DNA of 64,000 nt from Saprospiraceae bacterium UBA6168 (GTDB lineage Bacteria; Bacteroidota; Bacteroidia; Chitinophagales; Saprospiraceae). Under the pieces are notes generated by a model, which ran no database searches, had not been told where the DNA came from, and saw nothing but the letters and a program-made list of their open reading frames with translations. How positions within the stretch are numbered: position 1 is the stretch's first letter; every line of letters starts with the position of its first letter. Below are positions 17,836-27,132 of the stretch, piece by piece. Where the stretch lies: the NCBI GenBank assembly GCA_002435785.1, contig DIUC01000099.1, forward strand, positions 40,200-104,199, in the 5' to 3' direction. The position numbers were made by a program, and so were the translations under genes.

Positions 17836-18105
17836 ATGATAGCAGAAAGAAAATTGGATTTGTTCCGGCTGATTGACAGCTTGCCGGAGGATTTGGTGGT
17901 AAAGCTTCAAGCGAAAGTGGTTGAGTTTGTTGCCAAGGAGAAAGCTGAGACGCCTAATGGGAAAAAATCAAAATCGCAGTATGAAAAAGACTTGGCGGAA
18001 CTCAAAGCACTTGTAGCTAAAATCCCCCCACGTGAGGATTGGGATAGCTTCATCAAAGAGTTTGATGAGAGCCGCAAGGACCGGCCATTACCATTCCGTG
18101 ACTAA
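17836..18105 (+). CDS. Probable antitoxin of the VapC-type toxin
   Basis: 89 aa, mostly helical and highly charged (K-S-Q-Y-E-K-D-L-A-E-L-K...D-W-D-S-F-I-K-E-F-D-E-S-R). It is placed 12 nt before the PIN-domain gene on the same promoter, the normal order antitoxin then toxin. No DNA-binding motif (AbrB, RHH, HTH) is obvious, so its assignment rests on position and size. Confidence 0.65.
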   Translation: MIAERKLDLFRLIDSLPEDLVVKLQAKVVEFVAKEKAETPNGKKSKSQYEKDLAELKALVAKIPPREDWDSFIKEFDESRKDRPLPFRD

Positions 18106-18117
18106 ACCCTTTCCGCC

Positions 18118-18486
18118 ATGCGCCTTTTGGACAGCAATATTTTAATCTACGCATCAAAGATTGAATTCGAGGACATCCTCCTCCCTTTGGTCGTTGACCC
18201 CGAAAGCCTCGTTTCTGAAATTACGAGCCTTGAGTCACTTGGATACCGTGGGCTACATCCAATGGAGAAAGATTTTTTGGAAAAAGTTTTCAAAAAGAAA
18301 TCTCCGCTATCCATCACGCAAGTTGTTATTGACAAAGCCATCGAACTCCGCCAACAGCGCAAAATGTCCGCTGGCGATGCCATCCATGGAGCGACCGCCA
18401 TTCTCCACAATCTTGAACTGAACACCCGAAACGAAGCAGATTTTAATTGGATAAATGGGTTGAAAGTCGTTAACCCTATTCCGTAA
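18118..18486 (+). CDS. vapC: PIN-domain ribonuclease toxin (VapC family)
   Basis: 122 aa. The acidic residues of the PIN active site are visible: D5 in M-R-L-L-D-S-N, E near 38 (T-S-L-E-S-L-G), D in A-G-D-A-I-H-G-A-T-A and D in N-E-A-D-F-N-W. VapC toxins cleave specific RNAs, classically tRNA or 23S rRNA loops; the target here is unknown. Encoded 12 nt after its probable antitoxin and 14 nt before a DUF433 gene, so four TA-type frames are stacked. Confidence 0.85.
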   Translation: MRLLDSNILIYASKIEFEDILLPLVVDPESLVSEITSLESLGYRGLHPMEKDFLEKVFKKKSPLSITQVVIDKAIELRQQRKMSAGDAIHGATAILHNLELNTRNEADFNWINGLKVVNPIP

Positions 18487-18500
18487 AAATAAATTTAGCC

Positions 18501-18731
18501 ATGAAAAAAGTAATCAACGTTGACAAAGAAATACTTGGTGGAACCCCTGTTTTCATGGGAACGAGAGTGCCTGTGAAAAACCTGTTTGACTACATCGAAG
18601 ACGGGGAAACGATTGCCGAATTTTTGGAGGATTTTCCTTCTGTGAAAAAAGAGCAAGTCCAGCAGGTTTTGAAAATCTCCAATCAACTCCTCACCAGCCT
18701 AACCGAAGTCGCCCATGAAAATTTTGCTTGA
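18501..18731 (+). CDS. DUF433 antitoxin (VapB45-type)
   Basis: 76 aa. Classic DUF433 pattern: I-N-V-D-K-E-I-L-G-G-T-P-V-F-M-G-T-R-V-P-V near the N-terminus, then E-D-G-E-T-I-A-E-F-L-E-D-F-P-S-V and a helix. DUF433 proteins are the antitoxin half of modules whose toxin is a PIN-like DUF5615 protein. The partner gene starts inside this gene's 3' end (18715) but is truncated, so the antitoxin may be an orphan. Confidence 0.85.
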   Translation: MKKVINVDKEILGGTPVFMGTRVPVKNLFDYIEDGETIAEFLEDFPSVKKEQVQQVLKISNQLLTSLTEVAHENFA

Positions 18732-18846
18732 CGAATGTGTGACGAAAAAGCTGAAATTACTGCTTACAGCATTTGAAGTAAAAACAGTAGTTGAAATGGG
18801 CTTCAATGGCTATCATAACCTTGAAAATCAATTCAAATCCTGTTAA
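18715..18846 (+). pseudogene. Truncated DUF5615 PIN-like toxin
   Basis: 43 codons from ATG 18715, overlapping the DUF433 gene by 17 nt in the usual antitoxin-toxin arrangement. The N-terminus M-K-I-L-L-D-E-C-V fits the DUF5615 family, and F-E-V-K-T-V-V-E-M-G-F-N-G-Y also fits. Family members are normally about 110-120 aa, so roughly the last two thirds, including later active-site acids, are missing. The frame ends inside a short 9-nt-phased repeat (AATCCTGTT, AATCCGTCT, AATCTGTGT) at about 18838-18864. Confidence 0.7.
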
Positions 18847-18906
18847 TCCGTCTAATCTGTGTCCCTTCCACCCCAACCCACCGCAAAATCTAAAATCATT
18901 ACCACC

Positions 18907-21900
18907 ATGTTCCAAATCTTTCGAAAACATTTTCCAATCCTCCTCCTCCTTTCATTCCTTACCGTCGTCGGCTTCATGGCCTGCGGCAAAAAGGACGTAC
19001 TTCGGGCCAAGGAAATCCCGGAATCCGTCAAAAGCTACATTTACGCCTATACGTCGGGCGTCATCTCCAAGGCTGACCCCGTCCGGGTGCGCTTTGCCGG
19101 GGCTGCTGTCACCGCCGACAAAGTGGGCACCGATGCCGACAATGTGCTCGATTTCTCGCCATCCGTGAGCGGCAACGCCATCTGGGAAGACGACCACACC
19201 GTGCGCTTCGACCCGGAGGACGGCTGGGAAAGCGGCACTTCCTACATCGCCAAGGTCTCACTCAGCAAGGTCTTCGACAACCTGCCCGAAGATGCCAAGA
19301 GCTTCGAGTTCGACTTCCTTGTGCGGGAGCAGAACCTCAACGTCGAGGTCTATGGCATTGAGGCCGAGGATGCCAGCGACCTGAAAAGCCAAGTGCTAAA
19401 AGGGGCCGTTTTCATTACTGACAATGCCAAAGCGGAGGACCTTGAAAAAGTGCTGTCCGCCACACAGGGCGACAAGGAACTGCCCATCACTTGGGAACAT
19501 GACAATACCGGGCTAACGCACAATTTTACCATTGGCCAAATCGTGCGTGGCACAGGCGCCTCGGAGGTGAAAGTGGCCTGGAACGGCAAGCCCATCGGCC
19601 TCAAGACCAAGGAAGAAACCAAGGTCACCATACCCGCCCTCGGCGACTTCTCCGTCATGTCCGCACGAGTGGTACAGGCTGACAATCAGTACGTTGTGCT
19701 GCATTTCAGCGACCCGCTGCTGCCCAACCAAGACCTGAACGGCCTCATTGGCATAAAAGGCGAAGCGAAGGTGGCCAACGACTATGACTACTATGCCGAG
19801 CCAGTCAATACCACCTTGAACTACACCGTTGACGGCAACAAAATCTTCGTTTATCCAAGCCAACGCCTCGCCGGAAAAATAACCTTCGAGGTGCGCCCCG
19901 GCATCAAGAACATTGCGGAGCAGCGCATGGACAAGCCCACCATCTGGCAGGTGGACTTTGAGCCGGTGAAGCCGATGGTGCGGCTCGTCGGGCGGGGCGT
20001 CATCCTCCCCAGCAGCGAGTCGGGGCTGGTTTTGCCCTTTGAGGCGGTAAGCCTCAATGCCGTGGAAGTCGAGGTTTTCAAGATTTACGACAACAACATC
20101 TTGCAGTTCCTGCAAACCAACGAACTGGACGGCGGGGACACCTACGAACTGCAACGGGTGGGCCGGGTCATCCAGCGGCAGATGGTACCGCTCAAGGGCC
20201 TCAACCCGAAATCAAACACGGGCGCTTGGACTCGCTATGCCCTCGACCTGAACAAGCTCTTCACTGCCGACCCCAATGCCATCTATCAGGTACGCATCGG
20301 GTTTCGGCCAGAGTACGCCATTTTCAAGTGCAGCAACCGCAAGCAGGGCGACAACCTCAAGGAAATCAGCCAGCAGGGCAACACCGACGAAAACGGCGAA
20401 ATCCGCTCGTTCTGGGGGGATTACTACGGCATGGACGGCTACTACGAAGGCTTCGAGTGGAACCAGCGCAACAACCCCTGCTACCCGGCCTACTACAATT
20501 ACGAGCATTTTGCCCAAACCAACGTACTGGCCAGCGACCTCGGCATCACGGCCAAGGGCGGCACTGACAATTCCATGTTCGTGGCAGTGGCCGACCTGCG
20601 CACCACCAAAAGCGTGGGCGACGTGGAACTGGAGTTTTACGACTACCAGCAGCAGCTTATCGCCAGCGCAAAAACGAACGGCGACGGCATTGCGGAGCTG
20701 AAATTGGAGAAAAAGCCTTTCCTCATCATTGCGAAGAAGGAAAAAATGAAGGGCTACCTGAAAACGGGCGACGGTAACTCCCTCAGCCTCAGCCGCTTCG
20801 ACGTAGCGGGCGAGGTGACCCAAAAAGGTTTGAAGGGCTTCCTCTACGGCGACCGTGGCGTTTGGCGGCCCGGCGACAGCCTCTTCCTCAACTTCATACT
20901 GGAGGACAAGGTCGGGTCCCTGCCCGACAACTACCCCATCGCCTTTGAACTGATGGACAGCCGTGGGCAAGTGCAGTATAAGACCGTGACCACCAAAAAC
21001 ACGCAGAACCTCTATGCACTGCCCGTGGCCACCAGCACCGATGCTCCCACTGGCAATTGGACGGCGACCGTGAAGGCTGGCGGCGCAGTTTTTACCAAAA
21101 ACATAAAGGTGGAAACGGTGAAGCCCAACCGGCTCCGGATTGACCTTGATTTTGGGAAAAAAGAACTCAGCAGCCGGGACGAACCCGCCAAGGCCAAGCT
21201 GCAAGTGGATTGGCTGCACGGCGCTGTGGGGAAAAACCTTAGGGCCGTGGTGGAAGCCGAGGTGAGCCAGGTAAAAACGGATTTTCCAAAATTCAAGGAC
21301 TATGCCTTCGACGACCCGGCACGAACCATGTACTCCTCCGAGCCAGTCGTGATTTACGATGGCACGACGAACAGCGAGGGAACAGCCAATTTCAACGCAA
21401 AAATTTACGCCAACAACAAAACTGCCCCTGGCAAGCTGAACGTAAACCTGCGGGCAAGGGCTTTTGAAAAAGGCGGCGATTTCAGCATTTACAATACCAA
21501 AATCCCGTACTCGCCCTACCCTACCTACGCTGGCGTGTTGATGCCCAAAAACGATTCTGGGGAGAGCCGGGTGGATGTCGGCAAGGACGGCACGGTGAAG
21601 GTCGTGGCCGTGGACGAAAGCGGCAACCCGATGAAAGGCCGCAACCTTTCCGTCGGCCTGTACCGGGTCGAGTGGCGCTGGTGGTGGGACCAAGGCGACG
21701 ACTATGTTTCGCAGTTCAACTCCGCCAACCACATCAATGCCATCAGCTCCGAGGGCGTGGTGACGAACGCCAGCGGCCAAGCCAACTACAACGTGAACGT
21801 AACTACTTGGGGCCGCTACCTCGTGCGGGTCTGCGACACCGAGAGCGGCCATTGCACGGGCGACTATTTCTACGCTGGCTACCCTTGGTACGGCGACGAA

Positions 21901-24564
21901 GGCGGCTCCATCGCCGCCCGCCAAGAAGCTGCGATGATGACTTTCACCGCCACCAAGGAGAAATACAAAGTGGATGAAGATATCGAAATCACCGTTCCCG
22001 CAGGGGAAAAAGGCCGGGTGCTCATCACGCTGGAGACTGGCACGAAGGTCATCAAGAGCATGTGGAAGGACGCCAAGCAGGGCGAGAACAAGTTCAAGTT
22101 CGAGGCCACGGCGGAAATGTCGCCGACGGTGTACGCCCATGTGAGCCTGCTGCAACCGCACGGACAGGCGAAAAACGACCTGCCCATCCGCATGTACGGC
22201 GTGTTGGCGGTGGACGTGGAAGACCCCAAGACTTTGTTGAAACCTACCATCAAAATGGCCGCCGAACTGAAGCCGGAGCAGGAGTTCACGGTGGAAGTGA
22301 GCGAGGAAAACGGCGAGGACATGGCCTATACCATCGCCGTGGTGGACGAGGGATTGCTCGGCCTAACCAATTTCAAGACGCCCGACCCACACGGCGCACT
22401 CTACGCCCGTGAAGCATTGGGTGTAAAAACCTGGGACCTCTACGACTATGTGCTGGGCGCTTACGGCGGCGAGTTGGAGCGCATCCTTGCCATCGGTGGT
22501 GACGGTGAAATCAACGCCCCCTCGGAGCGGAAGAACGCCAACCGCTTCAAGCCCGTGGTGCTGCACGCCGGGCCGTTCAACTACACGGGCGGCAAAAAAA
22601 CGCACAAGTTCAAGATGCCCAATTATATCGGCTCGGTGCGGGTGATGCTCGTGGCCGCCAATGCCGATGCTGCCTACGGCAATGCGGAGAAAATCGTTCC
22701 CGTGAAAAAGCCGCTGATGGCGCTGGCCACCCTGCCCCGTGTGCTCGGCCCCGGCGAGACGCTAAAACTGCCCGTCAGCATTTTTGCGATGGAAGCCAAG
22801 GTGAAAACCGTGGACGTGAGCATCGCTGAAACGACTGGCTTGGTGAACGTGGTGGGCGGCGCTACCCGCCAAATGAGCTTCGCAAAACCGGGCGAAGACA
22901 TGACCAGTTTCGACCTGAAAGTGGGCGAACGGACGGGCATTGCGAAGTTCAAAATCACGGCCAAGGGCGGTGGCGAAACGGCCACGCAGGAAATAGAACT
23001 CGACGTGCGCAACCCGAACCCCTACGTGACCCGTGTGGCGGAGGGCCTCTTGCAAGCCAACGGCAGTTGGAGCCAAACCTACAAGGCATTCGGGACACCC
23101 GGCACGAACACGGGCATACTCGAAGTATCGGCGATACCGCCGCTCAAGCTCGGCGAGCGCCTGAAATACCTGCTGCAATACCCGCATGGTTGCATCGAGC
23201 AGACGACCTCGGCGGCCTTCCCGCAACTATACGTGGACAAGCTGACCAAGCTCGACGCCAAGCAAAAAGCCGAGGTGACCGCCAATGTGAGCGCCGCCAT
23301 TGACCGCCTGAAAAACTTCCAACTGCCAAGCGGTGCCTTCACCTACTGGCCCGGCGGCGACTACGACACTTGGGGTACGAACTACGCCGGACACTTCCTG
23401 CTGGAAGCCAAGGCGCTCGGCTACAAAGTGCCCGATGCGATGATTGACCGCTTCGTGAAGTTCCAGACCACCGAGGCCAAGCGCTGGAACCCTGACAATC
23501 GGGGCGAGCAGTACAGTTGGATAGAACTTGACCAGAGCTACCGCCTCTACACGCTGGCCTTGGCGAAGAAACCCGAAACGGGCGCCATGAACCGGATGCG
23601 GGAACTCAAGAACCTCAGCCCCGAAAGCCGCTGGCGCCTCGCCGCTGCCTACGCCCTGAACGGCAAGCAGGAAATCGGCAAGGAAATCGCCAAGGCACTG
23701 CCGACGACGGGCAAGGTGTACAGCTACTGGGGCCACAGCTACGGCTCGCAACTGCGGGACGAGGCCATGATTCTGGAAACGCAGGTGCTACTCGGCGACA
23801 TGACCGCCGCTGCCGCCAACCTCCGCCACGTGGCCGAAAGCCTCAGCGAAGAATCTTGGTACTCCACGCAGACGACCGCCTACGCACTGCTGGCCATCGG
23901 CAAATTCGCTGGCAAATCCAAAGTGAGCGACGAGTTCAAGTTCAGCTACGACCTCGGCGACGGCAAGGTGGTGAACGCTGGCAGCAACACGCCCGTGTTC
24001 CAAATCAGCGTACCGCTGAACGGCACGGAGAAGGCCCTGACGGTGAAAAACAGCGGCGCAGGCATCCTCTATGCCCGCCTCATCAGCACGGGGCAGCCGC
24101 TGGTGGGCGATGCCACGGCCACCGCCAACAACCTGAAAATAGAGGTGAACTACACCACGCCCAGCGGCCAGAAGCTGAACCCGGCGGCCATCCCGCAGGG
24201 CACGGACTTCATCGCAGAGGTGGTGGTGACGCACCCCGGCACCCGTGCCATGAACTTCGAGGAAATGGCGCTGACACAGATTTTCCCCTCCGGCTGGGAA
24301 ATCATCAATGCCCGCCTGCACAACTTTGCCGAGTTCAGCAATACCAACGTGCCGGAATACCAGGACATCCGTGACGACCGGGTGCTGACTTATTTCGACA
24401 TCCCCCGCAGCGCCCGCCAAGTGTACCGGGTGCGCCTGACTGCCGCCTACCAAGGCCGCTACTACCTGCCCACCACGGGCTGCGAGGCGATGTATGATAA
24501 TACGATTTCGGCGAGCAAGGCGGGGATGTGGGTGGAGGTGGTGGCCTCGGAGAAGGCGATTTGA
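18907..24564 (+). CDS. Bacterial alpha-2-macroglobulin lipoprotein
   Basis: 1885 aa. Start ATG 18907 gives a lipoprotein signal with lipobox ending F-M-A-C-G-K-K; the longer frame from 18859 has none. MG-type beta domains fill the first ~1400 residues, including the Y-G-D-R-G-V-W-R-P-G-D segment that begins a macroglobulin domain and an A2M N-terminal-like part. The thioester motif G-C-I-E-Q-T has its cysteine near residue 1429, followed by the helical toroid region (Y-W-P-G-G, W-I-E-L-D-Q-S-Y) and a receptor-binding-like end. Such proteins trap proteases, usually in the periplasm. No pbpC-type penicillin-binding partner is adjacent, which fits the stand-alone, YfaS-like Bacteroidota class. 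Confidence 0.9.
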   Translation: MFQIFRKHFPILLLLSFLTVVGFMACGKKDVLRAKEIPESVKSYIYAYTSGVISKADPVRVRFAGAAVTADKVGTDADNVLDFSPSVSGNAIWEDDHTVRFDPEDGWESGTSYIAKVSLSKVFDNLPEDAKSFEFDFLVREQNLNVEVYGIEAEDASDLKSQVLKGAVFITDNAKAEDLEKVLSATQGDKELPITWEHDNTGLTHNFTIGQIVRGTGASEVKVAWNGKPIGLKTKEETKVTIPALGDFSVMSARVVQADNQYVVLHFSDPLLPNQDLNGLIGIKGEAKVANDYDYYAEPVNTTLNYTVDGNKIFVYPSQRLAGKITFEVRPGIKNIAEQRMDKPTIWQVDFEPVKPMVRLVGRGVILPSSESGLVLPFEAVSLNAVEVEVFKIYDNNILQFLQTNELDGGDTYELQRVGRVIQRQMVPLKGLNPKSNTGAWTRYALDLNKLFTADPNAIYQVRIGFRPEYAIFKCSNRKQGDNLKEISQQGNTDENGEIRSFWGDYYGMDGYYEGFEWNQRNNPCYPAYYNYEHFAQTNVLASDLGITAKGGTDNSMFVAVADLRTTKSVGDVELEFYDYQQQLIASAKTNGDGIAELKLEKKPFLIIAKKEKMKGYLKTGDGNSLSLSRFDVAGEVTQKGLKGFLYGDRGVWRPGDSLFLNFILEDKVGSLPDNYPIAFELMDSRGQVQYKTVTTKNTQNLYALPVATSTDAPTGNWTATVKAGGAVFTKNIKVETVKPNRLRIDLDFGKKELSSRDEPAKAKLQVDWLHGAVGKNLRAVVEAEVSQVKTDFPKFKDYAFDDPARTMYSSEPVVIYDGTTNSEGTANFNAKIYANNKTAPGKLNVNLRARAFEKGGDFSIYNTKIPYSPYPTYAGVLMPKNDSGESRVDVGKDGTVKVVAVDESGNPMKGRNLSVGLYRVEWRWWWDQGDDYVSQFNSANHINAISSEGVVTNASGQANYNVNVTTWGRYLVRVCDTESGHCTGDYFYAGYPWYGDEGGSIAARQEAAMMTFTATKEKYKVDEDIEITVPAGEKGRVLITLETGTKVIKSMWKDAKQGENKFKFEATAEMSPTVYAHVSLLQPHGQAKNDLPIRMYGVLAVDVEDPKTLLKPTIKMAAELKPEQEFTVEVSEENGEDMAYTIAVVDEGLLGLTNFKTPDPHGALYAREALGVKTWDLYDYVLGAYGGELERILAIGGDGEINAPSERKNANRFKPVVLHAGPFNYTGGKKTHKFKMPNYIGSVRVMLVAANADAAYGNAEKIVPVKKPLMALATLPRVLGPGETLKLPVSIFAMEAKVKTVDVSIAETTGLVNVVGGATRQMSFAKPGEDMTSFDLKVGERTGIAKFKITAKGGGETATQEIELDVRNPNPYVTRVAEGLLQANGSWSQTYKAFGTPGTNTGILEVSAIPPLKLGERLKYLLQYPHGCIEQTTSAAFPQLYVDKLTKLDAKQKAEVTANVSAAIDRLKNFQLPSGAFTYWPGGDYDTWGTNYAGHFLLEAKALGYKVPDAMIDRFVKFQTTEAKRWNPDNRGEQYSWIELDQSYRLYTLALAKKPETGAMNRMRELKNLSPESRWRLAAAYALNGKQEIGKEIAKALPTTGKVYSYWGHSYGSQLRDEAMILETQVLLGDMTAAAANLRHVAESLSEESWYSTQTTAYALLAIGKFAGKSKVSDEFKFSYDLGDGKVVNAGSNTPVFQISVPLNGTEKALTVKNSGAGILYARLISTGQPLVGDATATANNLKIEVNYTTPSGQKLNPAAIPQGTDFIAEVVVTHPGTRAMNFEEMALTQIFPSGWEIINARLHNFAEFSNTNVPEYQDIRDDRVLTYFDIPRSARQVYRVRLTAAYQGRYYLPTTGCEAMYDNTISASKAGMWVEVVASEKAI

Positions 24565-24598
24565 TTGGGGATTTTGGATTGACGATTTAGGATTGGGG

Positions 24599-24644
24599 AG
24601 TCAGGCGGGAATCTTGGGGTTTCTGCCTGACTTTTTGATTTTTT
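24599..24644 (+). terminator. Terminator after the alpha-2-macroglobulin gene
   Basis: Stem AGTCAGGC (24599-24606) with GCCTGACT (24625-24632), then TTTTTGATTTTTT. The downstream half TGCCTGACTTTTT recurs exactly at 26865-26877. Confidence 0.8.
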
Positions 24645-24713
24645 GTAACACATTTGCAGTATGTCCGTAATTCTTCTCAAATACCGCTTAGCTTAACATT
24701 TGAAACATACAAT

Positions 24714-26033
24714 ATGAAAGTGCTTATTATCATTCTTTCTGTTATTTTGTACTGTGCTGGCTTTATTCTCGTAATTCAATTTGCAAAGTGGGCAATTGGA
24801 AAATTGGTGAATTTTTTTGACGAGCGCAAGAGGAATAAATCTCCTTTTCTTATAATCAAACGGAAACTTGAAGACGATTTAAGGCAAGCAAATTTTTCAG
24901 GTGATTGGAGAAAAAGACAGGACATTAACCTTAAACTACTTTGGTTGAAGACCTATTATGATATTAAAAGCGAGATGTTATCAAATTCAAATCAGGATTA
25001 TGACGAAACTGCTTTAATTGCAAAATTCAGAGAGAACGATTTTAAGTTTCCTATCAAATGGGAACTTGATGACTTTTACTGCTTTCCATTTTCGCAAGAA
25101 ATAGTAGGAGCCTACGGGAAAGTTTTAGCCGAAAATGCTTACAAGGGAGCGTTTAAGCCAAATAATATCTTACCTGTTCCCAAGGAGTTTATTATAAAAG
25201 CTATTCATTACACCTTTGACTACATAGGCCAAAAGGAATCAATGTATCATGTTTCTGATAAAGACAAACTTGCCGAAAATTTATCTTCTATTCATATCTT
25301 CCTTTTAAAGTCATTCATTGATACAGGAGATGATGATTTACCTACTGAGAGTCTTGAAAATTATAAAGCAGGCAAAGAATATAGGGATGGGCAAATTAAA
25401 TATGATGCAGTGACAGAACTAAAATTGATTGATTGGAGAAGCGAAGCTGAATGGATTGCAAGGGGTATCCAATACGCAGAAAAAGAACAATTTGATTTAG
25501 CTTTTGCTTGTTATGACCAAGCAAAAAAAGTTGCCCCAGGCAGTAAGGATTTAAAAACTATGCTTGCCATTACCTACTTAACAATTGGTGAAAGACAATT
25601 CGACAAAGGGGAAAAGCAACTTGCATTAGAAAATATTAAAAAATCTGCTGAATTAAAAAACGAGGAAGCAATAAAGTGGTTGGCAGAACATCAACACTTA
25701 AACAATGTCACGACCACCAACTTAACAGCCTCTTCTGATTTATCTTCAAATCGTCCTTGGAGACCTGAAAATCAATATGATTTTCATTTTAATAAAATGC
25801 TAAATAGAATAAAAGAGAGCCGACCTAATCTATTTGGTGGAAGGGTGTCGACCGAAAACCCCTTTCGACAAGAAGATTTTATCGACCACATTGACATTTG
25901 GTGGTCAGGAGCAGGAGGCATTCTTAGTTTCAAACAAAATTCAAATATGTCAGATGCAATTAAAGAGGAGGTGATGGAAGCATTTTCAGCCAGCTATCCA
26001 CCCCCTGACCCCGTTGTCGCAAGTGTGTTTTAG
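24714..26033 (+). CDS. AT-rich membrane-anchored TPR-like protein of unknown function
   Basis: 439 aa from ATG 24714, where a single N-terminal transmembrane segment (I-I-I-L-S-V-I-L-Y-C-A-G-F-I-L-V-I) begins; the upstream frame adds nothing. After a basic stretch come helical regions and a tetratricopeptide-like pair at about 245-320 (A-R-G-I-Q-Y-A-E-K-E-Q-F-D-L-A-F-A-C-Y-D-Q-A). The C-terminal ~70 residues form a separate domain ending P-P-P-D-P-V-V. I do not recognise the family. Base and codon use is clearly more AT-rich than its neighbours (about a third G+C by eye), which suggests recent acquisition. Confidence 0.7.
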   Translation: MKVLIIILSVILYCAGFILVIQFAKWAIGKLVNFFDERKRNKSPFLIIKRKLEDDLRQANFSGDWRKRQDINLKLLWLKTYYDIKSEMLSNSNQDYDETALIAKFRENDFKFPIKWELDDFYCFPFSQEIVGAYGKVLAENAYKGAFKPNNILPVPKEFIIKAIHYTFDYIGQKESMYHVSDKDKLAENLSSIHIFLLKSFIDTGDDDLPTESLENYKAGKEYRDGQIKYDAVTELKLIDWRSEAEWIARGIQYAEKEQFDLAFACYDQAKKVAPGSKDLKTMLAITYLTIGERQFDKGEKQLALENIKKSAELKNEEAIKWLAEHQHLNNVTTTNLTASSDLSSNRPWRPENQYDFHFNKMLNRIKESRPNLFGGRVSTENPFRQEDFIDHIDIWWSGAGGILSFKQNSNMSDAIKEEVMEAFSASYPPPDPVVASVF

Positions 26034-26159
26034 CAGCCAAAAACTTAAGCTGGACAGAATATTTCAAATTGCAGCAGAAATGAACGTTGCTATGTTCCAA
26101 TACCGAACTACGTTCTAAGTGCACCATTAATAACCATTGCTTTAATTAAAAGAAACGGC

Positions 26160-26498
26160 ATGAAAAGATTAATTAAAAACATTCCATTCTATGTAAAGTT
26201 TGTCTTCAATTGTGAAGAACCCGAAAGATGTTATTCAACCACTGACGTAGAAGCTCTAATGAAAATAGAAAGCGCATTTCTTCCGGGCCTTCCATTGTCG
26301 GCTGTTCGAGTAGGAGACAAGCTTGTTTTCAAATCGGACTCAGACTATCCAGAGACCTACGAGGTAACAGGGGTAGATGTCCATGATATTCAGGATGACT
26401 TTAGGAGAAAGGGGTCAAACTCCAGAGATTGCATTGGATATTTTGGTGAAAAAAAGGAAGCCTTGCTGTCTATTTATGTTACTATGGTTCTGGTTTAA
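26160..26498 (+). CDS. Small AT-rich protein of unknown function
   Basis: 112 aa, start ATG 26160. N-terminus basic (M-K-R-L-I-K-N-I-P-F), then alternating hydrophobic strands (V-R-V-G-D-K-L-V-F-K, Y-E-V-T-G-V-D-V), which look like a small beta-rich fold. It shares the AT-rich composition of the preceding gene and its 3' end borders GC-rich repeats. No family recognised. Confidence 0.55.
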   Translation: MKRLIKNIPFYVKFVFNCEEPERCYSTTDVEALMKIESAFLPGLPLSAVRVGDKLVFKSDSDYPETYEVTGVDVHDIQDDFRRKGSNSRDCIGYFGEKKEALLSIYVTMVLV

Positions 26499-26504
26499 CC
26501 CGCT

Positions 26505-26815
26505 GGCGCAGGGTCTTCCCTGCTGGCACTGCCCCGCTGGCGCAGGGTCTTCCCCCGCTGGCGCACCCCCGCTGGCGCAGGGTGTTCCCCCTCGCAGACG
26601 CTGGTTCAAGTCTCCTGACTTGAACTTGGTATCAGCACGTCTCCGACGTGTGTACCTGCTGGCACTGCCGCTGGGCTATTCATCAAGGGTGGGTGGTGGT
26701 GGGGAGTGGGGGCAGCCCCTGCTCGTGGCGCAGCCCCTGACCCTGCTGGCACTGCCGCTGGGCTTTTCAGCAAGGGCGGGTGGTGGTGTGGCGGGGGCAA
26801 CCCCTGACCCCTAAA
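26505..26815. repeat. GC-rich mosaic repeat block
   Basis: Several copies of CGCTGGCGCAGGGTCTTCCC-like units (from 26511), then two ~45-nt copies (from 26655 and 26742) that share CTGCTGGCACTGCCGCTGGG and then a GGGTGGTGGTG run. A third copy of the latter is at 27444. Small perfect dyads TTCAAGTC/GACTTGAA and CACGTC/GACGTG lie between. Frames across it are low-complexity and not convincing. Confidence 0.6.
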
Positions 26816-26880
26816 GGGGAACCACGAACGCACAATTTTAGGTACTTCAGACGATGGGATTCATTGCCTGACTTTTTATT

Positions 26881-26910
26881 TTGAGGGAAATGCGATGTTG
26901 ACTATCTTGC
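26881..26910 (+). promoter_or_regulatory. Probable promoter of the small bicistron
   Basis: TTG (26881-26883), 19-nt spacer, TATCTTGC (26903-26910), one position off the TAnnTTTG consensus. Confidence 0.45.
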
Positions 26911-26958
26911 ATCAGGTTTTAGCGCACAACGTTCACATACTATCCGAAAACTCAAACG

Positions 26959-27129
26959 ATGACCGACAAACAAATCGAACAACGCTGGAAATTGTTGGAA
27001 GACCAGTTGACCTTGGGGGTTTGGTATGAAAAGGAGTTCAGGGAGAAATTGGGAAACAAAGGCTACCAAGATTTCATTGACAACATTTTCGACGAGATGA
27101 TTTTCTTGAGAAAACAAAAAGAGAAATAA
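26959..27129 (+). CDS. Small charged helical protein, first of a bicistron
   Basis: 56 aa beginning M-T-D-K-Q-I-E-Q-R-W-K-L-L-E-D-Q and ending in R-K-Q-K-E-K. It is rich in E, K, aromatic and hydrophobic residues at helical spacing. Three bases separate its stop from the next start, so the two are almost certainly translated together. No family recognised; antitoxin-like or regulatory small-protein pairs have this look, but that is only inference. Confidence 0.55.
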   Translation: MTDKQIEQRWKLLEDQLTLGVWYEKEFREKLGNKGYQDFIDNIFDEMIFLRKQKEK

Positions 27130-27132
27130 GCC

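Noticed and set aside
20212..22161. 649-codon minus-strand frame opposite the alpha-2-macroglobulin gene
   Set aside because: Antisense shadow of a GC-rich, strongly codon-biased gene; its residues show no motif.
26377..26814. 145-codon plus-strand frame over GC-rich repeats
   Set aside because: Low-complexity A-G-P-L translation generated by the repeats; overlaps a better gene.
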